From positions 1 through 35,956 of the forward strand of contig JAURZI010000095.1 in assembly GCA_030653435.1 (NCBI GenBank): a stretch of DNA of 35,956 nt, written 5' to 3'. Positions 18,661 to 30,065 of the stretch are shown here, in pieces; position 1 is the first letter of the stretch; every line of letters starts with the position of its first letter. This DNA is from Methylovulum sp. (GTDB lineage: Bacteria > Pseudomonadota > Gammaproteobacteria > Methylococcales > Methylomonadaceae). A model generated the notes under the pieces. It worked only from the letters and a program-made list of their open reading frames with translations. It made no database searches and had not been told where the DNA came from. Position numbers and translations under genes: made by a program.

Positions 18661-20586
18661 ATGGCTAAAATAATTGGGATAGATTTAGGCACCACAAACT
18701 CGTGTGTTGCCGTGCTGGAAAATGGTGTCGCTAGGGTAATCGAAAACAGCGAGGGTGCACGGACTACGCCTTCCATTATCGCGTTCAGTAATGATGATGA
18801 AGTGTTGGTAGGCCAGTCTGCAAAACGTCAGGCTGTCACCAACCCCAAAAATACGTTGTTTGCAATCAAACGCCTGATTGGCCGCCGCTTTAAAGACGAT
18901 GTTGTACAAAAAGACATCAAAATGGTGCCTTACAGTATTGTTGAAGCAGAAAATGGCGACGCCTGGGTTGAAGTCCACGGCAAAAAAATGGCTGCGCCGG
19001 AAATTTCCGCGCGTGTGTTAATGAAGTTGAAAAAAGATGCGGAAGCCTATTTGGGTGAGGCCGTGACCGAAGCGGTCATTACCGTGCCTGCGTACTTTAA
19101 CGACTCACAACGTCAGGCAACTAAAGATGCGGGACGTATTGCGGGGTTGGAAGTTAAGCGGATTATCAATGAACCTACCGCATCCGCCTTGGCTTTCGGT
19201 ATGGATAAGCCTAAAGGCGACACCAAAATTGCAGTTTACGATTTAGGCGGCGGTACGTTCGATATTTCCATTATCGAAATCGCTGAAATCGATGGCGAAC
19301 ACCAGTTTGAAGTGTTGTCAACGAATGGCGACACGTTCTTGGGCGGCGAAGATTTTGACTCGCGCGTTATCGAATATCTGGCCAGCGAATTTAAAAAGGA
19401 AAGCGGCGTTGATGTCCATAACGACCCATTGGCCTTGCAACGTTTAAAAGAAGCGGCAGAAAAAGCCAAAATAGAGTTGTCATCCAGCCAGCAAACCGAT
19501 GTCAACTTGCCTTATATTACTGCCGACGCGACAGGCCCTAAGCATTTAAACGTTAAACTGACGCGTGCCAAACTGGAATCGCTGGTTGAAGAACTGATTA
19601 ACCGCACTAAAGGCCCATGTGAGATGGCCTTGAAAGATGCCGGATTGTCTGCAAAAGAAATCAATGACGTGATTCTGGTCGGCGGTCAAACCCGCATGCC
19701 GAAAGTGCAGGAAATGGTTAAAAACATTTTCGGCCAGGAGCCCCGCAAAGATGTCAACCCGGATGAGGCGGTTGCTTTAGGCGCGGCAATTCAGGCAGGC
19801 GTGTTGGGCGGCGAAGTTAAAGACGTCTTGTTACTGGATGTTATTCCGTTATCCCTTGGTATTGAAACCATGGGCGGCGTTTTGACCAAGCTGATTGAGA
19901 AAAATACGACGATACCGACCAACGCGTCACAGGTATTCTCTACGGCTGACGATAACCAAACAGCTGTCACCGTGCATGTTTTGCAAGGCGAGCGTGAGAA
20001 GGCGTCAGCCAATAAGTCACTGGGACGTTTTGATTTGGCGGATATTCCACCTGCACCACGCGGTATCCCGCAAATTGAAGTGGCTTTCGATATCGACGCA
20101 AACGGCATCTTGAACGTATCGGCTAAAGACAAGGCTACCGGCAAGAAGCAATCGATCATAATCAAAGCTTCTAGCGGCCTGTCCGATGATGAAGTGCAGC
20201 GCATGATCAAGGATGCCGAAGCGCATGCTGATGAAGACCGTAAGCTGACTGAATTGGTCCATGCCCGCAATCACGCGGACAATATGATCCATGCGACTGA
20301 AAAATCGCTGAAGGAATTGGGTGATCAGGTTGCGGCAGATGAGAAAACCAGCATTGAAAATGCGGTCCATGCGTTGAAAGAGGCGGTTAAAGGCGATGAT
20401 AAGGCTGACATTGAAGCTAAAACCAATAGCTTGACTGAACTATCTGGCCATTTGGCGGAACGTGTCTATGCCCAAAAAGGAGCAGCCGAAGCCGAGTCAT
20501 CTTCTTCCGAAACACATGCTCACGCGGCTGATGATGGTGTGGTTGACGCCGAGTTTGAAGAAGTAAAAGACGACGACAAGAAGTAA
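18661..20586 (+). CDS. dnaK: Chaperone DnaK (Hsp70)
   Basis: A 641-aa Hsp70. The N-terminal ATPase domain starts [19 protein letters not shown] (4-22). The second signature is [16 protein letters not shown] (about 193-208) and the third is [16 protein letters not shown] (about 340-355). The linker [21 protein letters not shown] (about 388-408) joins the substrate-binding domain and helical lid, and the C-terminus is acidic, ending EEVKDDDKK. It folds and protects client proteins with DnaJ and GrpE. It is preceded by a sigma32-like promoter and followed by two hairpins. Confidence 0.98.
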   Translation: MAKIIGIDLGTTNSCVAVLENGVARVIENSEGARTTPSIIAFSNDDEVLVGQSAKRQAVTNPKNTLFAIKRLIGRRFKDDVVQKDIKMVPYSIVEAENGDAWVEVHGKKMAAPEISARVLMKLKKDAEAYLGEAVTEAVITVPAYFNDSQRQATKDAGRIAGLEVKRIINEPTASALAFGMDKPKGDTKIAVYDLGGGTFDISIIEIAEIDGEHQFEVLSTNGDTFLGGEDFDSRVIEYLASEFKKESGVDVHNDPLALQRLKEAAEKAKIELSSSQQTDVNLPYITADATGPKHLNVKLTRAKLESLVEELINRTKGPCEMALKDAGLSAKEINDVILVGGQTRMPKVQEMVKNIFGQEPRKDVNPDEAVALGAAIQAGVLGGEVKDVLLLDVIPLSLGIETMGGVLTKLIEKNTTIPTNASQVFSTADDNQTAVTVHVLQGEREKASANKSLGRFDLADIPPAPRGIPQIEVAFDIDANGILNVSAKDKATGKKQSIIIKASSGLSDDEVQRMIKDAEAHADEDRKLTELVHARNHADNMIHATEKSLKELGDQVAADEKTSIENAVHALKEAVKGDDKADIEAKTNSLTELSGHLAERVYAQKGAAEAESSSSETHAHAADDGVVDAEFEEVKDDDKK

Positions 20587-20595
20587 CAGAGCGCT

Positions 20596-20628
20596 GGTCG
20601 GGCTATACCCTCTAGGGTAAGCCCGACC
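20596..20628 (+). repeat. Strong hairpin just after dnaK
   Basis: GGTCGGGCT (20596-20604) pairs perfectly with AGCCCGACC (20620-20628). Inside, TACCC and GGGTA pair around a TCTA loop, giving a 14-bp stem with one bulged A. No T run follows, so it is more likely an mRNA 3'-end stabilising or partial-attenuation structure than a classic terminator. Confidence 0.7.
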
Positions 20629-20650
20629 TCTTGATAGGCATCATAACAAC

Positions 20651-20672
20651 AAAGAGGCTGAAGCCTCTTTTT
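20651..20672 (+). terminator. Intrinsic terminator of dnaK
   Basis: AAAGAGGC (20651-20658), loop TGAA, GCCTCTTT (20663-20670), then further Ts. This perfect 8-bp stem ending in a T run is a good Rho-independent terminator. It separates dnaK from dnaJ. Confidence 0.8.
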
Positions 20673-20788
20673 GCGTTTGTTATTTTGAGTTACCCAGTCT
20701 TATTGAGATTTCAGCACGCATGCCTAATACTGAGCAACAACGATTAACTAGGTTTTATTCCTGATATTTAATTGAGGTCACATAGTAA

Positions 20789-20802
20789 AAGTGCTGGCAC
20801 TT
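20789..20802. repeat. Everted CIRCE-like half-sites upstream of dnaJ
   Basis: AAGTGC-TG-GCACTT is a perfect palindrome with a 2-bp centre, 57 bp before the dnaJ start. Its arms share the GTGC/GCAC core of CIRCE, but in the opposite orientation and without the 9-bp spacer. It could be an operator or a small mRNA hairpin; no regulator is assigned. Confidence 0.45.
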
Positions 20803-20858
20803 AAAGCTAAATTGAAGAATCTTTATCAAACATACAAATATAGAGTCAATGACAAGCC

Positions 20859-22804
<1,946 letters not shown>

Positions 22805-22918
22805 TACGAAGACCGCCCTATTGTCCAGGTAGGGTACGCATCGCGTACCTTTTCTGGGGCTGACTACCGCGAAATGTTTGAAAAGGCGTGTACGTACCCT
22901 AACTACGCTGTCTTCGTA
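22805..22918. repeat. MITE/REP-like element with nested inverted repeats
   Basis: TACGAAGAC (22805-22813) and its exact complement GTCTTCGTA (22910-22918) bound a 114-bp segment; extending inward, 11 of 12 bases match. Inside, AGGGTACG (22831-22838) and CGTACCCT (22893-22900) form a second inverted pair. GGTACGC-ATC-GCGTACC (22833-22849) followed by TTTT forms a perfect 7-bp hairpin. No coding frame is convincing. The structure suggests a small non-autonomous repeat or structured RNA element. On the plus strand the inner hairpin may act as the dapB terminator. Confidence 0.6.
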
Positions 22919-22939
22919 GTGAACGTATTGGGGCAGATG

Positions 22940-23344
22940 TTATTGTTTGGCTATCTTAACCAGCCAACCGGTTTGATTGTCGCATCCTGACACCGCTTTA
23001 GCGCTGGTGCTGATTCTAACAAATTGTCCCGCCAATGCAGCCGGTAATTTGGCTTTGACTTTATGGAAGCTATTGTTGCTTTCCACGCCGAAATTGAGTG
23101 CTTGTTGTTTTGCAGATAAGGTGATGGTGGTGGGATCTACCCAAGGCGACACTTTGAAATAGAACTCCGATTCAGGCGCAACTTCAATATTTTCCGTAGC
23201 GTTATAAGTGGTAAGGCTGAAATCAGTAAAACGCGGTTTTTTGCATTCGACTTCTGTTTCTTCGGGGCTGTATGCCGATGCAACGCCATTCATGAAAATG
23301 GCGGCGATAAATAATACGGATTTAAATAGTATTGTTATTTTCAT
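22940..23344 (-). CDS. Small exported protein of unknown function
   Basis: A 134-aa protein when started at 23344, where ATG follows GAGGAG at good spacing; an upstream ATG at 23362 is less likely. A signal peptide is clear (MKITILFKSVLFIAAIFMNGVASA, hydrophobic core 5-18, cleavage likely after ASA at 22-24). The mature part has cysteines in VECKKPRF and SGCDNQ that may form a disulfide. Its beta-rich composition recalls a small immunoglobulin-like domain, but I recognise no family. It is a lone minus-strand gene between dapB and purM with its own leader. Confidence 0.75.
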   Translation of the reverse strand: MKITILFKSVLFIAAIFMNGVASAYSPEETEVECKKPRFTDFSLTTYNATENIEVAPESEFYFKVSPWVDPTTITLSAKQQALNFGVESNNSFHKVKAKLPAALAGQFVRISTSAKAVSGCDNQTGWLVKIAKQ

Positions 23345-23529
23345 AATTAACTCCTCAGTCAAATAGTGGTGTTATCTGGTATTTTTTTACACCGAAAGCC
23401 ACTTTAATTATTTTTTTTACCGAATTCAACTAAATCCCTAGTATTTTATTATGAAACCATCGGCATAAGTCAGCCGACAGGTTTTCTATTATGAAAAGTC
23501 ATACGGAGCTCGGCAACTTTTAACGAGCG

Positions 23530-23571
23530 CTGACATCCTGCACACAAGGCCGATATTGTCTTGTACAATAT
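23530..23571 (+). promoter_or_regulatory. Likely purM promoter with overlapping inverted repeat
   Basis: CTGACA (23530-23535), 18 bp, then TATTGT (23554-23559) resembles a sigma70 promoter. ATATTGT-CTTGT-ACAATAT (23553-23571) is a perfect 7-bp inverted repeat overlapping the -10 box and predicted start, 23 bp before the purM ATG. It could be an operator. It does not match the E. coli PurR box. Confidence 0.4.
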
Positions 23572-23594
23572 GGTCATTTTACCCTAGAGAGAGC

Positions 23595-24644
23595 ATGACA
23601 TTGAGCGCGAATAACCAAGAAAGCCTGGACTACAAAAGTGCCGGTGTTGATATTGCAGCAGGCAATGAACTCGTTGAACGTATCAAGCCTATTGCCGCCA
23701 GGACCAGGACTGCAGGTGTGTTGGCTGGTTTGGGTGGTTTTGGCTCGTTGTTTGAACTGCCATTAGAGCGTTATCAACATCCCGTGCTAGTGTCAGGCAC
23801 CGACGGCGTGGGCACTAAATTAAAATTGGCTATCGAGTTGGGTGTCCATAACACCGTAGGGATCGATCTGGTTGCGATGTGTGTCAATGATATTATTGTG
23901 CAAGGCGCCGAGCCGTTATTTTTTCTGGATTATTTTGCAACGGGCAAACTTGATGTCGTGACGGCGGCGGCGGTCATTGAAGGCATAGGGCAGGGTTGTG
24001 AATTGGCGGGCGCTGCATTGGTTGGCGGAGAAACAGCTGAAATGCCCGGCATGTATGCCGATGGCGAATATGATTTGGCCGGTTTTTGCGTCGGCATCGT
24101 CGAAAAAACTAAAGTGTTGGACGGCAGCGGCGTAAAAGTGGGCGACAAACTAATCGGCATCGCGTCTTCAGGACCCCATTCTAATGGTTATTCGTTGATC
24201 AGGAAAATAATAACCCACAGCCAGGCTTCCCTAGCCGATAAATTTGGCAATACCACGCTCGGTGCTGTGTTGTTGGCGCCGACTAAAATCTATGTCAAGC
24301 CGCTACTAACCTTGTTGTCCCAAGTGCCGGTGCATGCGTTGGCGCACATTACTGGCGGCGGTTTGACCGAAAACCTGCCTAGGGTCCTTCCAGTTGGCAT
24401 GGATGCCGTCATTGACCTTTCCAGTTGGGAATACCCGCAGATTTTCAAGTGGTTGCAAGAACAAGGCAAGGTACAACAAGCCGACATGTTGACAACCTTC
24501 AACTGCGGTATCGGCATGATAGTTTGCGTTGCGCCTGAAGATGAGACGGCAGCAAAGGACGTATTGACGGCATCGGGTGAAACTGTTTTTTCTATCGGTG
24601 AGTTGGTAGCTGCCGAAGGGAAGCCGAAAGTTCATTACCAATAA
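23595..24644 (+). CDS. purM: Phosphoribosylformylglycinamidine cyclo-ligase PurM (AIR synthetase)
   Basis: A 349-aa ATP-dependent enzyme that closes the imidazole ring in purine synthesis (FGAM to AIR). The start at 23595 follows AGAGAGAG and gives the usual N-terminus leading to [14 protein letters not shown] (11-24). The glycine-rich motif [10 protein letters not shown] (about 74-83), [18 protein letters not shown] and [11 protein letters not shown] are family signatures, and [13 protein letters not shown] (about 251-263) is the conserved C-terminal motif. The length is typical. purN, often next to purM, is not here. Confidence 0.97.
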   Translation: MTLSANNQESLDYKSAGVDIAAGNELVERIKPIAARTRTAGVLAGLGGFGSLFELPLERYQHPVLVSGTDGVGTKLKLAIELGVHNTVGIDLVAMCVNDIIVQGAEPLFFLDYFATGKLDVVTAAAVIEGIGQGCELAGAALVGGETAEMPGMYADGEYDLAGFCVGIVEKTKVLDGSGVKVGDKLIGIASSGPHSNGYSLIRKIITHSQASLADKFGNTTLGAVLLAPTKIYVKPLLTLLSQVPVHALAHITGGGLTENLPRVLPVGMDAVIDLSSWEYPQIFKWLQEQGKVQQADMLTTFNCGIGMIVCVAPEDETAAKDVLTASGETVFSIGELVAAEGKPKVHYQ

Positions 24645-24807
24645 AAGCCAAACAGTCATGGGCTACGCAAAACTATATTCAGGACAGCAGCCCCGTAGGG
24701 ACTATCCGTTTAGGCCGGCAGCGAAAACTATTGATAGAGACTAACGCGTGCGCTTAATTGTAGTGTGAGGGATACCATGGTGAATGGACTTTATATGGGG
24801 CTGAGTC

Positions 24808-25884
24808 ATGAATAATTGCGTAGTTGGGCGGTTTTTGCTGGTTTGTTTGCTAGGTTTTTGCGCTAACAGCGTATACGGCGCAGCAAAGCCGCTATTGTCC
24901 TGCCAGTCCTTGCATGGGGCATTGAGTTTTTTGCAAGCGCCGACGCGGGTGCTGATAGTGCCTTTACTTAGCGGTGATTCCGACGCTACGGGATCTCAGC
25001 GGTGGGCTGAACAACCAGCCCGCATCATAGCCGCCTTTTATCGCAACCGTTTCCATGCCCATGTCCAGCAATTGCATGATGTGTGGGGTTGGGAAGATTA
25101 TTACCAACAGGCCGGGGCGGTGTTGCAGCAGTCAGCGCCTTTTGACCGGGTTATTTTTATTGGTCATGGCGGCTTCGATGGCCCGGTGCTCAAAAATAAG
25201 GTATTTTTGCAAGAGCTTAAAATTTCTGGGGGAAATGGTCAATTGCTCCAGCTTTCAGAAGCCCAGCCCGGACTCAAGAATGTGTTGTCCATCGTCTATA
25301 ACACCGAAAAAAACCAGATATTTACCGATTATATCGCCGCGCATGTGCAGGAACTGGCGCAGTCGGCCTCCAGCGAAATCTGGCAGCGGCTAAAGGGGCT
25401 GGAAAAACAGCTACAGCCGCTGGATAACGCTTGTTTCAGCCGCTATTGTTCGCCCGATAAGTTGGCAATCGTCCGGCAAGAAACGCATGCAGACAGGCTC
25501 AAGCTCTGTGAATTGGTCTGCCGTGAACCGCTGTTCCAGCTAAAATCATCCGTTGAAATATCCCCGGAACGTTTTTTACTGTTTGCCCACACCCTGAATT
25601 CGCTGGTAAGCCCGGATGGGCTGGTTTTTTTTGGTGCCTGCAACCCCGGTAGCGAGGCGCCTGAAACAGTGGCTAAGCTGACAGAAACCGAGTTATTGAT
25701 TAACTCAACGGTAGCCGGCGGCCCCTACCAGAGTTATGTTCACCTGGTCAGTTCAGCCGCTGCCCGTGTCACGGCAGGCCCTATTGGGGAAAGCAGCGCC
25801 GAGGACATTGTCAATAGAATCATGCTGTTTGAGACCAACCAACCGCAACATTTTTTGTGTGTTGTCGCGCCCGGCTTACATTAA
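24808..25884 (+). CDS. Exported protein with caspase/CHAT-like His-Gly and Cys motifs
   Basis: A 358-aa protein with a signal peptide (hydrophobic core 8-20, likely cleavage near VYGA, 22-25). I do not recognise a named family. In the mature part, a strand ending VIFIGHGG (115-122) and a second strand ending LVFFGACNPG (272-281) resemble the catalytic His and Cys strands of the caspase/CHAT clan: a hydrophobic strand then H-G, and a hydrophobic strand then A-C. H120 and C278 would be the dyad. The 157-residue separation is much longer than usual, with a Cys-containing insert (C209, C214, C234, C238). After the Cys it reads AGGPYQSY, as in surveillance-type hydrolases. A peptidase role is inference. 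The gene stands alone between purM and hrpA. Confidence 0.75.
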   Translation: MNNCVVGRFLLVCLLGFCANSVYGAAKPLLSCQSLHGALSFLQAPTRVLIVPLLSGDSDATGSQRWAEQPARIIAAFYRNRFHAHVQQLHDVWGWEDYYQQAGAVLQQSAPFDRVIFIGHGGFDGPVLKNKVFLQELKISGGNGQLLQLSEAQPGLKNVLSIVYNTEKNQIFTDYIAAHVQELAQSASSEIWQRLKGLEKQLQPLDNACFSRYCSPDKLAIVRQETHADRLKLCELVCREPLFQLKSSVEISPERFLLFAHTLNSLVSPDGLVFFGACNPGSEAPETVAKLTETELLINSTVAGGPYQSYVHLVSSAAARVTAGPIGESSAEDIVNRIMLFETNQPQHFLCVVAPGLH

Positions 25885-26034
25885 AGAGCCTAACGTTTTA
25901 GCGATGCCTGAGCTTTAAATCTGAGTTTGTCCAACGAAGCGTGCCAGGCAGATGCCCCATCCGGCGCAGGCCACAGCGACTGAAAAACGCCCAGCAATAC
26001 AGATGCCAGACTGCTATCTAATAACAATAAACCG

Positions 26035-29000
26035 ATGTCCACTCCCGATCTTATTAAACAACTGTCCCATCAATTAACGCTGTGCATGAACCAGGATAGG
26101 CACGTATTAAAGCGACAACTGGACAGGCTGCGTGGCGATCAGCAGAAAGGCAAGCCGCCTGCTGCCGACCAGCTAAACGCTTTGGCGAGCCGGATCGAAA
26201 AATCGCTTGCGTCAAGACAGCAACGGCTTGCCAGCATCCCGGTGCTCAATTTTCCTGACTTGCCGGTCACCGGTAAAAAAGACGAAATCGCCGCGTTGAT
26301 CAGCCAACATCAAGTCGTCATCATGTGCGGCGAGACGGGTTCGGGCAAGACCACGCAATTACCGAAAATCTGCTTGTCGATAGGGCGCGGGGCAGCCGGG
26401 CTTATTGGCCATACCCAGCCACGGCGAATTGCCGCCCGTACCGTCGCCGACCGCATCGCCGAGGAACTTGGTGAGCCCTTAGGCAAATCGGTAGGCTATA
26501 AAATTCGCTTTAATGACAAAACCCATCCCGGCTCGCTGATCAAACTGATGACCGACGGCATTTTGCTGGCCGAATCGCAAAATGACGCTTATCTGAACCA
26601 ATACGATACGATCATCATTGACGAAGCGCACGAGCGTAGCCTGAACATCGATTTTCTGATCGGTTATATGAAATGGCTGCTGCCCAAACGCCCAGATCTA
26701 AGGTTGATTATCACTTCGGCAACAATAGATACACAGCGTTTCGCCGCGCACTTTAACAATGCGCCGATTATTGAAGTATCGGGGCGCACTTATCCGGTGG
26801 ATCTGCGTTACCGTCCTATCGAACAAAAAGATGAGGATGAGGATGATGAAACCAGTGACGATTTGCAGGCCGCGATACTCGATGCGGTCGATGAGTTGCA
26901 TCGGGATTTACGCGGTGACATACTGATTTTTCTCAGCGGTGAGCGCGAAATCAGGGAAACTGCTGATTCCTTAAAAAAACACCACCCTACACAATATGAA
27001 ATCCTGCCCTTGTATTCAAAACTCAGCGTTGGCGAGCAGGAGCGGGTTTTTAACCCTAAAGGCGGCAAGTTGCGTATCGTGCTGGCGACCAATGTCGCGG
27101 AAACCTCATTGACGGTGCCGGGCATACGCGGCGTCATCGATACCGGTCATGCCCGCATCAGCCGTTACAGCCACCGCAGCAAAATCCAGCGTTTGCCGAT
27201 AGAACGCATTTCGCAATCCAGCGCTAACCAACGCGCGGGACGTTGCGGACGTGTCGCTGAAGGCATTTGCATACGCTTGTATTCACATGATGATTATCTG
27301 GCGCGACCGGAGTTTACCGAGCCGGAAATCATGCGGACCAATTTGTCGGCGGTCATTTTACAAATGGCTGCGTTGAAATTGGGCGATATCGAAGACTTCC
27401 CGTTTATCGAGCCGCCTGACGAGAAAATGATCCGTGACGGCAAAACCATGTTGCAAGAAGTCAATGCGCTGGATAAGTCCGGCCAATTGACTGACACGGG
27501 GCGGCAATTAGCGAAATTTCCGACTGACCCGAAGCTGGCGCGTATGCTCATCGCCGCGCATGAAGAAGGTTGTCTGCATGAAGTCGCGATTATTGTCGCT
27601 GCATTAAGCGTACAAGACCCTCGCGAAAAACCCGCCGATAAAATGCCCCAGGCTGATGCCAAACACGCCGCTTTCCGCCATACGGAATCGGATTTCTTGA
27701 CGCTGCTGAATCTATGGAACAGTTACGAAGAACAGAAAAAACATCTGTCCAACAGTAAATTAAGAAAATACTGTACGGATAATTTTCTGTCGCATCTGCG
27801 TATGCGCGAGTGGTTTGATAGCCATGCACAAATCATGCAGGTGGTGAAAGGGGATTTAAAAATGCACGTCAATGAGCCACCCCCTAAGCCCGGCTTTACA
27901 AAAGCCGTTGCTGATGGCGGCGCCCCGCTACCTGCAAGCGGGATGGAGCCCATACCCGACGCTCGCTATGAAAACATCCACCGCGCGTTGCTGACCGGCC
28001 TGCTGTCCAATATCGGTTTTCGCCACGACCAATATGAATATTTAGGCGCGCGCGGCCTGAAGTTCTTTATTTTCCCCGGTTCCGGTTTGCACAAGCTCAA
28101 GCCTAAATGGATCATGGCCGCCGAACAGGTCGAAACCAGCAAGGTCTATGCGCGGACTGTAGCCAGGATTGAGCCGGAATGGATAGAACAATGCGCGGCG
28201 CATCTGGTTAAGCATACCCATTATGACCCGCATTGGGAGAAGAAAGCAGGGCGTAGCGCCGTGTATGAGCGCACGATGTTGTATGGACTGACCTTGCAGG
28301 CGGGGCGCAAGATCCCTTATGAGCGTGTCGATGCGAAATCGGCGCGGCAACTGTTTATCCAATCGGCGCTGGTTAGCCACGATTATCATAGCAATGCGCC
28401 GTTTTTTACCGCGAACCAGCAGTTGCTGGAAGAAGTCGGCATGATCCAGCATAAAGGCCGCCGTGTTGATCTGGTGGAAGATGAATTATGGTTGTATTCG
28501 TTTTACGACAACAAGCTGCCGCCAGAGATAGTTAGCGGTATCGCGCTGGATAAATGGCGTAAAACCGCCGAAAAAACCGACCCGAAAATCCTGTTTTTGA
28601 CCAAGGCGGATTTAACGCGCGAACAGGACCATATCGTCAATGAATGGGACTATCCAGACAGCAAGAAAATAGGCAACCTGACGATCCCGTTGCAGTACCG
28701 TTTTGAACCAGGGCATGATGAAGACGGCGTGACGGCGATCATTCCGGTGCATCAGCTTAACCAGCTATCGGAGATGCCATTCGACTGGCTGGTGCCGGGT
28801 ATGCTCGAAGAAAAATGTATCGCCTTGATTAGGGCTTTGCCCAAAAATATCAGGAAGCATTTTGTGCCGGTGCCGGAAACCGTCAAGGCCTGCCTGGAGA
28901 TAGAGCCTGATTTCAAGGGCTTGTTACAAGAATGGTTAGGTAACCGTTTACGCAAATTGACTGGGGAAGCGATCCCATTGAATGCGTGGGCAATGGACGG

Positions 29001-30012
29001 CGTGACCGACCATTTGAAAATGAATTTCCGAGTGATAGATGACCAGGGCCGGTTACTGGATTACGGCAGGGATCTGAAAAAACTGCAAGGTAAATATACG
29101 GTTGCCGCCGTCGACAGTTTTGACCAGATAGCCGCCGATGAACTGAATTACACGGGTTGTATCCAATGGGCTTTTGATGACTTGCCGGAGACCTATAGCT
29201 TTATCCAAAAAGGGCAAACCGTAGTCGGTTTCCCCGCCATAGTCGATGAAGGCGATGCCGTGGGTGTGCGTATTTTCGATACCCGGCAAAAAGCCGATAA
29301 CGAGCATCAATCCGGCTTGATGCGCTTGTTCCAGCTCAGCTTGCGTAAGGATTGCACGTATTTGCTGAAGAACGTGCTGCAATCGGCTAGCGCCGAACTC
29401 AGTTACAGCCGTTTGCCGAAGCATCCTATCTTGGACACGGGCAACGCCCGTTCGTATAAGGACGACATGCTGATGCTGATATTGCACAGCGTTTTTATCG
29501 AAGGTCGCACGATTCGTACGCAACAGGCTTTTGAACAAAATTTACAACAACACAAGCAGGGTTTGGTCACGATGGCCAATGAGGCCGGACAAACGGCGCT
29601 GGACATTATGGCCCTATACAATGCGCTGCAAACCCCGTTACAGCGTCTGAACGCCAATGACCCCTTGGCTAAGGATATTAACGGGCAATTAGGGGTATTG
29701 ATTTATGCGGGTTTTATCCGTAATACGCCGTATCAGCAATTAAGGGCTATCCCGCGCTATCTGAAAGCTATCCAGTACCGGTTGGATAAACGCGATAACA
29801 ACCTGCAAAAAAGTCAGGAAATCAACCGTTATGTGCTGCGTTATTGGAAAGATGTCGAAAAAAAAGCTCAAAAAGGCAAGGTATTCCCAGAGCTGGAGCC
29901 ATTTCGTTGGATGCTGGAAGAGTTGCGGGTATCGTTATATGCCCAGCAATTGAAAACGGCTTATCCGGTGTCTGCCAAGCGGCTGGATAAAGCCTGGGAT
30001 GAACGGGGGTAG
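26035..30012 (+). CDS. hrpA: ATP-dependent RNA helicase HrpA
   Basis: A 1325-aa DEAH-box helicase of the HrpA type, implicated in mRNA processing and in rescue of stalled ribosomes in E. coli. Motif I is GETGSGKTTQLP (99-110), motif Ia follows in HTQPRRIAART, motif II is DEAH (196-199), motif III is SAT in LIITSATIDT, and motif VI is QRAGRCGRVAEG near 401-412. After the RecA domains come the winged-helix and OB parts and the long C-terminal DUF3418 region that distinguishes HrpA from HrpB. The length is close to E. coli HrpA (1300 aa). The ATG at 26035 is used. It converges on the MFS gene with a 53-bp gap and no obvious terminator. Confidence 0.96.
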   Translation: MSTPDLIKQLSHQLTLCMNQDRHVLKRQLDRLRGDQQKGKPPAADQLNALASRIEKSLASRQQRLASIPVLNFPDLPVTGKKDEIAALISQHQVVIMCGETGSGKTTQLPKICLSIGRGAAGLIGHTQPRRIAARTVADRIAEELGEPLGKSVGYKIRFNDKTHPGSLIKLMTDGILLAESQNDAYLNQYDTIIIDEAHERSLNIDFLIGYMKWLLPKRPDLRLIITSATIDTQRFAAHFNNAPIIEVSGRTYPVDLRYRPIEQKDEDEDDETSDDLQAAILDAVDELHRDLRGDILIFLSGEREIRETADSLKKHHPTQYEILPLYSKLSVGEQERVFNPKGGKLRIVLATNVAETSLTVPGIRGVIDTGHARISRYSHRSKIQRLPIERISQSSANQRAGRCGRVAEGICIRLYSHDDYLARPEFTEPEIMRTNLSAVILQMAALKLGDIEDFPFIEPPDEKMIRDGKTMLQEVNALDKSGQLTDTGRQLAKFPTDPKLARMLIAAHEEGCLHEVAIIVAALSVQDPREKPADKMPQADAKHAAFRHTESDFLTLLNLWNSYEEQKKHLSNSKLRKYCTDNFLSHLRMREWFDSHAQIMQVVKGDLKMHVNEPPPKPGFTKAVADGGAPLPASGMEPIPDARYENIHRALLTGLLSNIGFRHDQYEYLGARGLKFFIFPGSGLHKLKPKWIMAAEQVETSKVYARTVARIEPEWIEQCAAHLVKHTHYDPHWEKKAGRSAVYERTMLYGLTLQAGRKIPYERVDAKSARQLFIQSALVSHDYHSNAPFFTANQQLLEEVGMIQHKGRRVDLVEDELWLYSFYDNKLPPEIVSGIALDKWRKTAEKTDPKILFLTKADLTREQDHIVNEWDYPDSKKIGNLTIPLQYRFEPGHDEDGVTAIIPVHQLNQLSEMPFDWLVPGMLEEKCIALIRALPKNIRKHFVPVPETVKACLEIEPDFKGLLQEWLGNRLRKLTGEAIPLNAWAMDGVTDHLKMNFRVIDDQGRLLDYGRDLKKLQGKYTVAAVDSFDQIAADELNYTGCIQWAFDDLPETYSFIQKGQTVVGFPAIVDEGDAVGVRIFDTRQKADNEHQSGLMRLFQLSLRKDCTYLLKNVLQSASAELSYSRLPKHPILDTGNARSYKDDMLMLILHSVFIEGRTIRTQQAFEQNLQQHKQGLVTMANEAGQTALDIMALYNALQTPLQRLNANDPLAKDINGQLGVLIYAGFIRNTPYQQLRAIPRYLKAIQYRLDKRDNNLQKSQEINRYVLRYWKDVEKKAQKGKVFPELEPFRWMLEELRVSLYAQQLKTAYPVSAKRLDKAWDERG

Positions 30013-30065
30013 CCTTACATCACTTATTCGGACACGTTATATCCTTGCATCACGCCGTGTGCGCC

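Noticed and set aside
19791-20270. Long antisense frame within dnaK, and similar long antisense frames within hrpA, thpR and nadC
   Set aside because: They lie wholly inside strongly conserved genes, have composition dictated by the sense codons and show no recognisable motifs.
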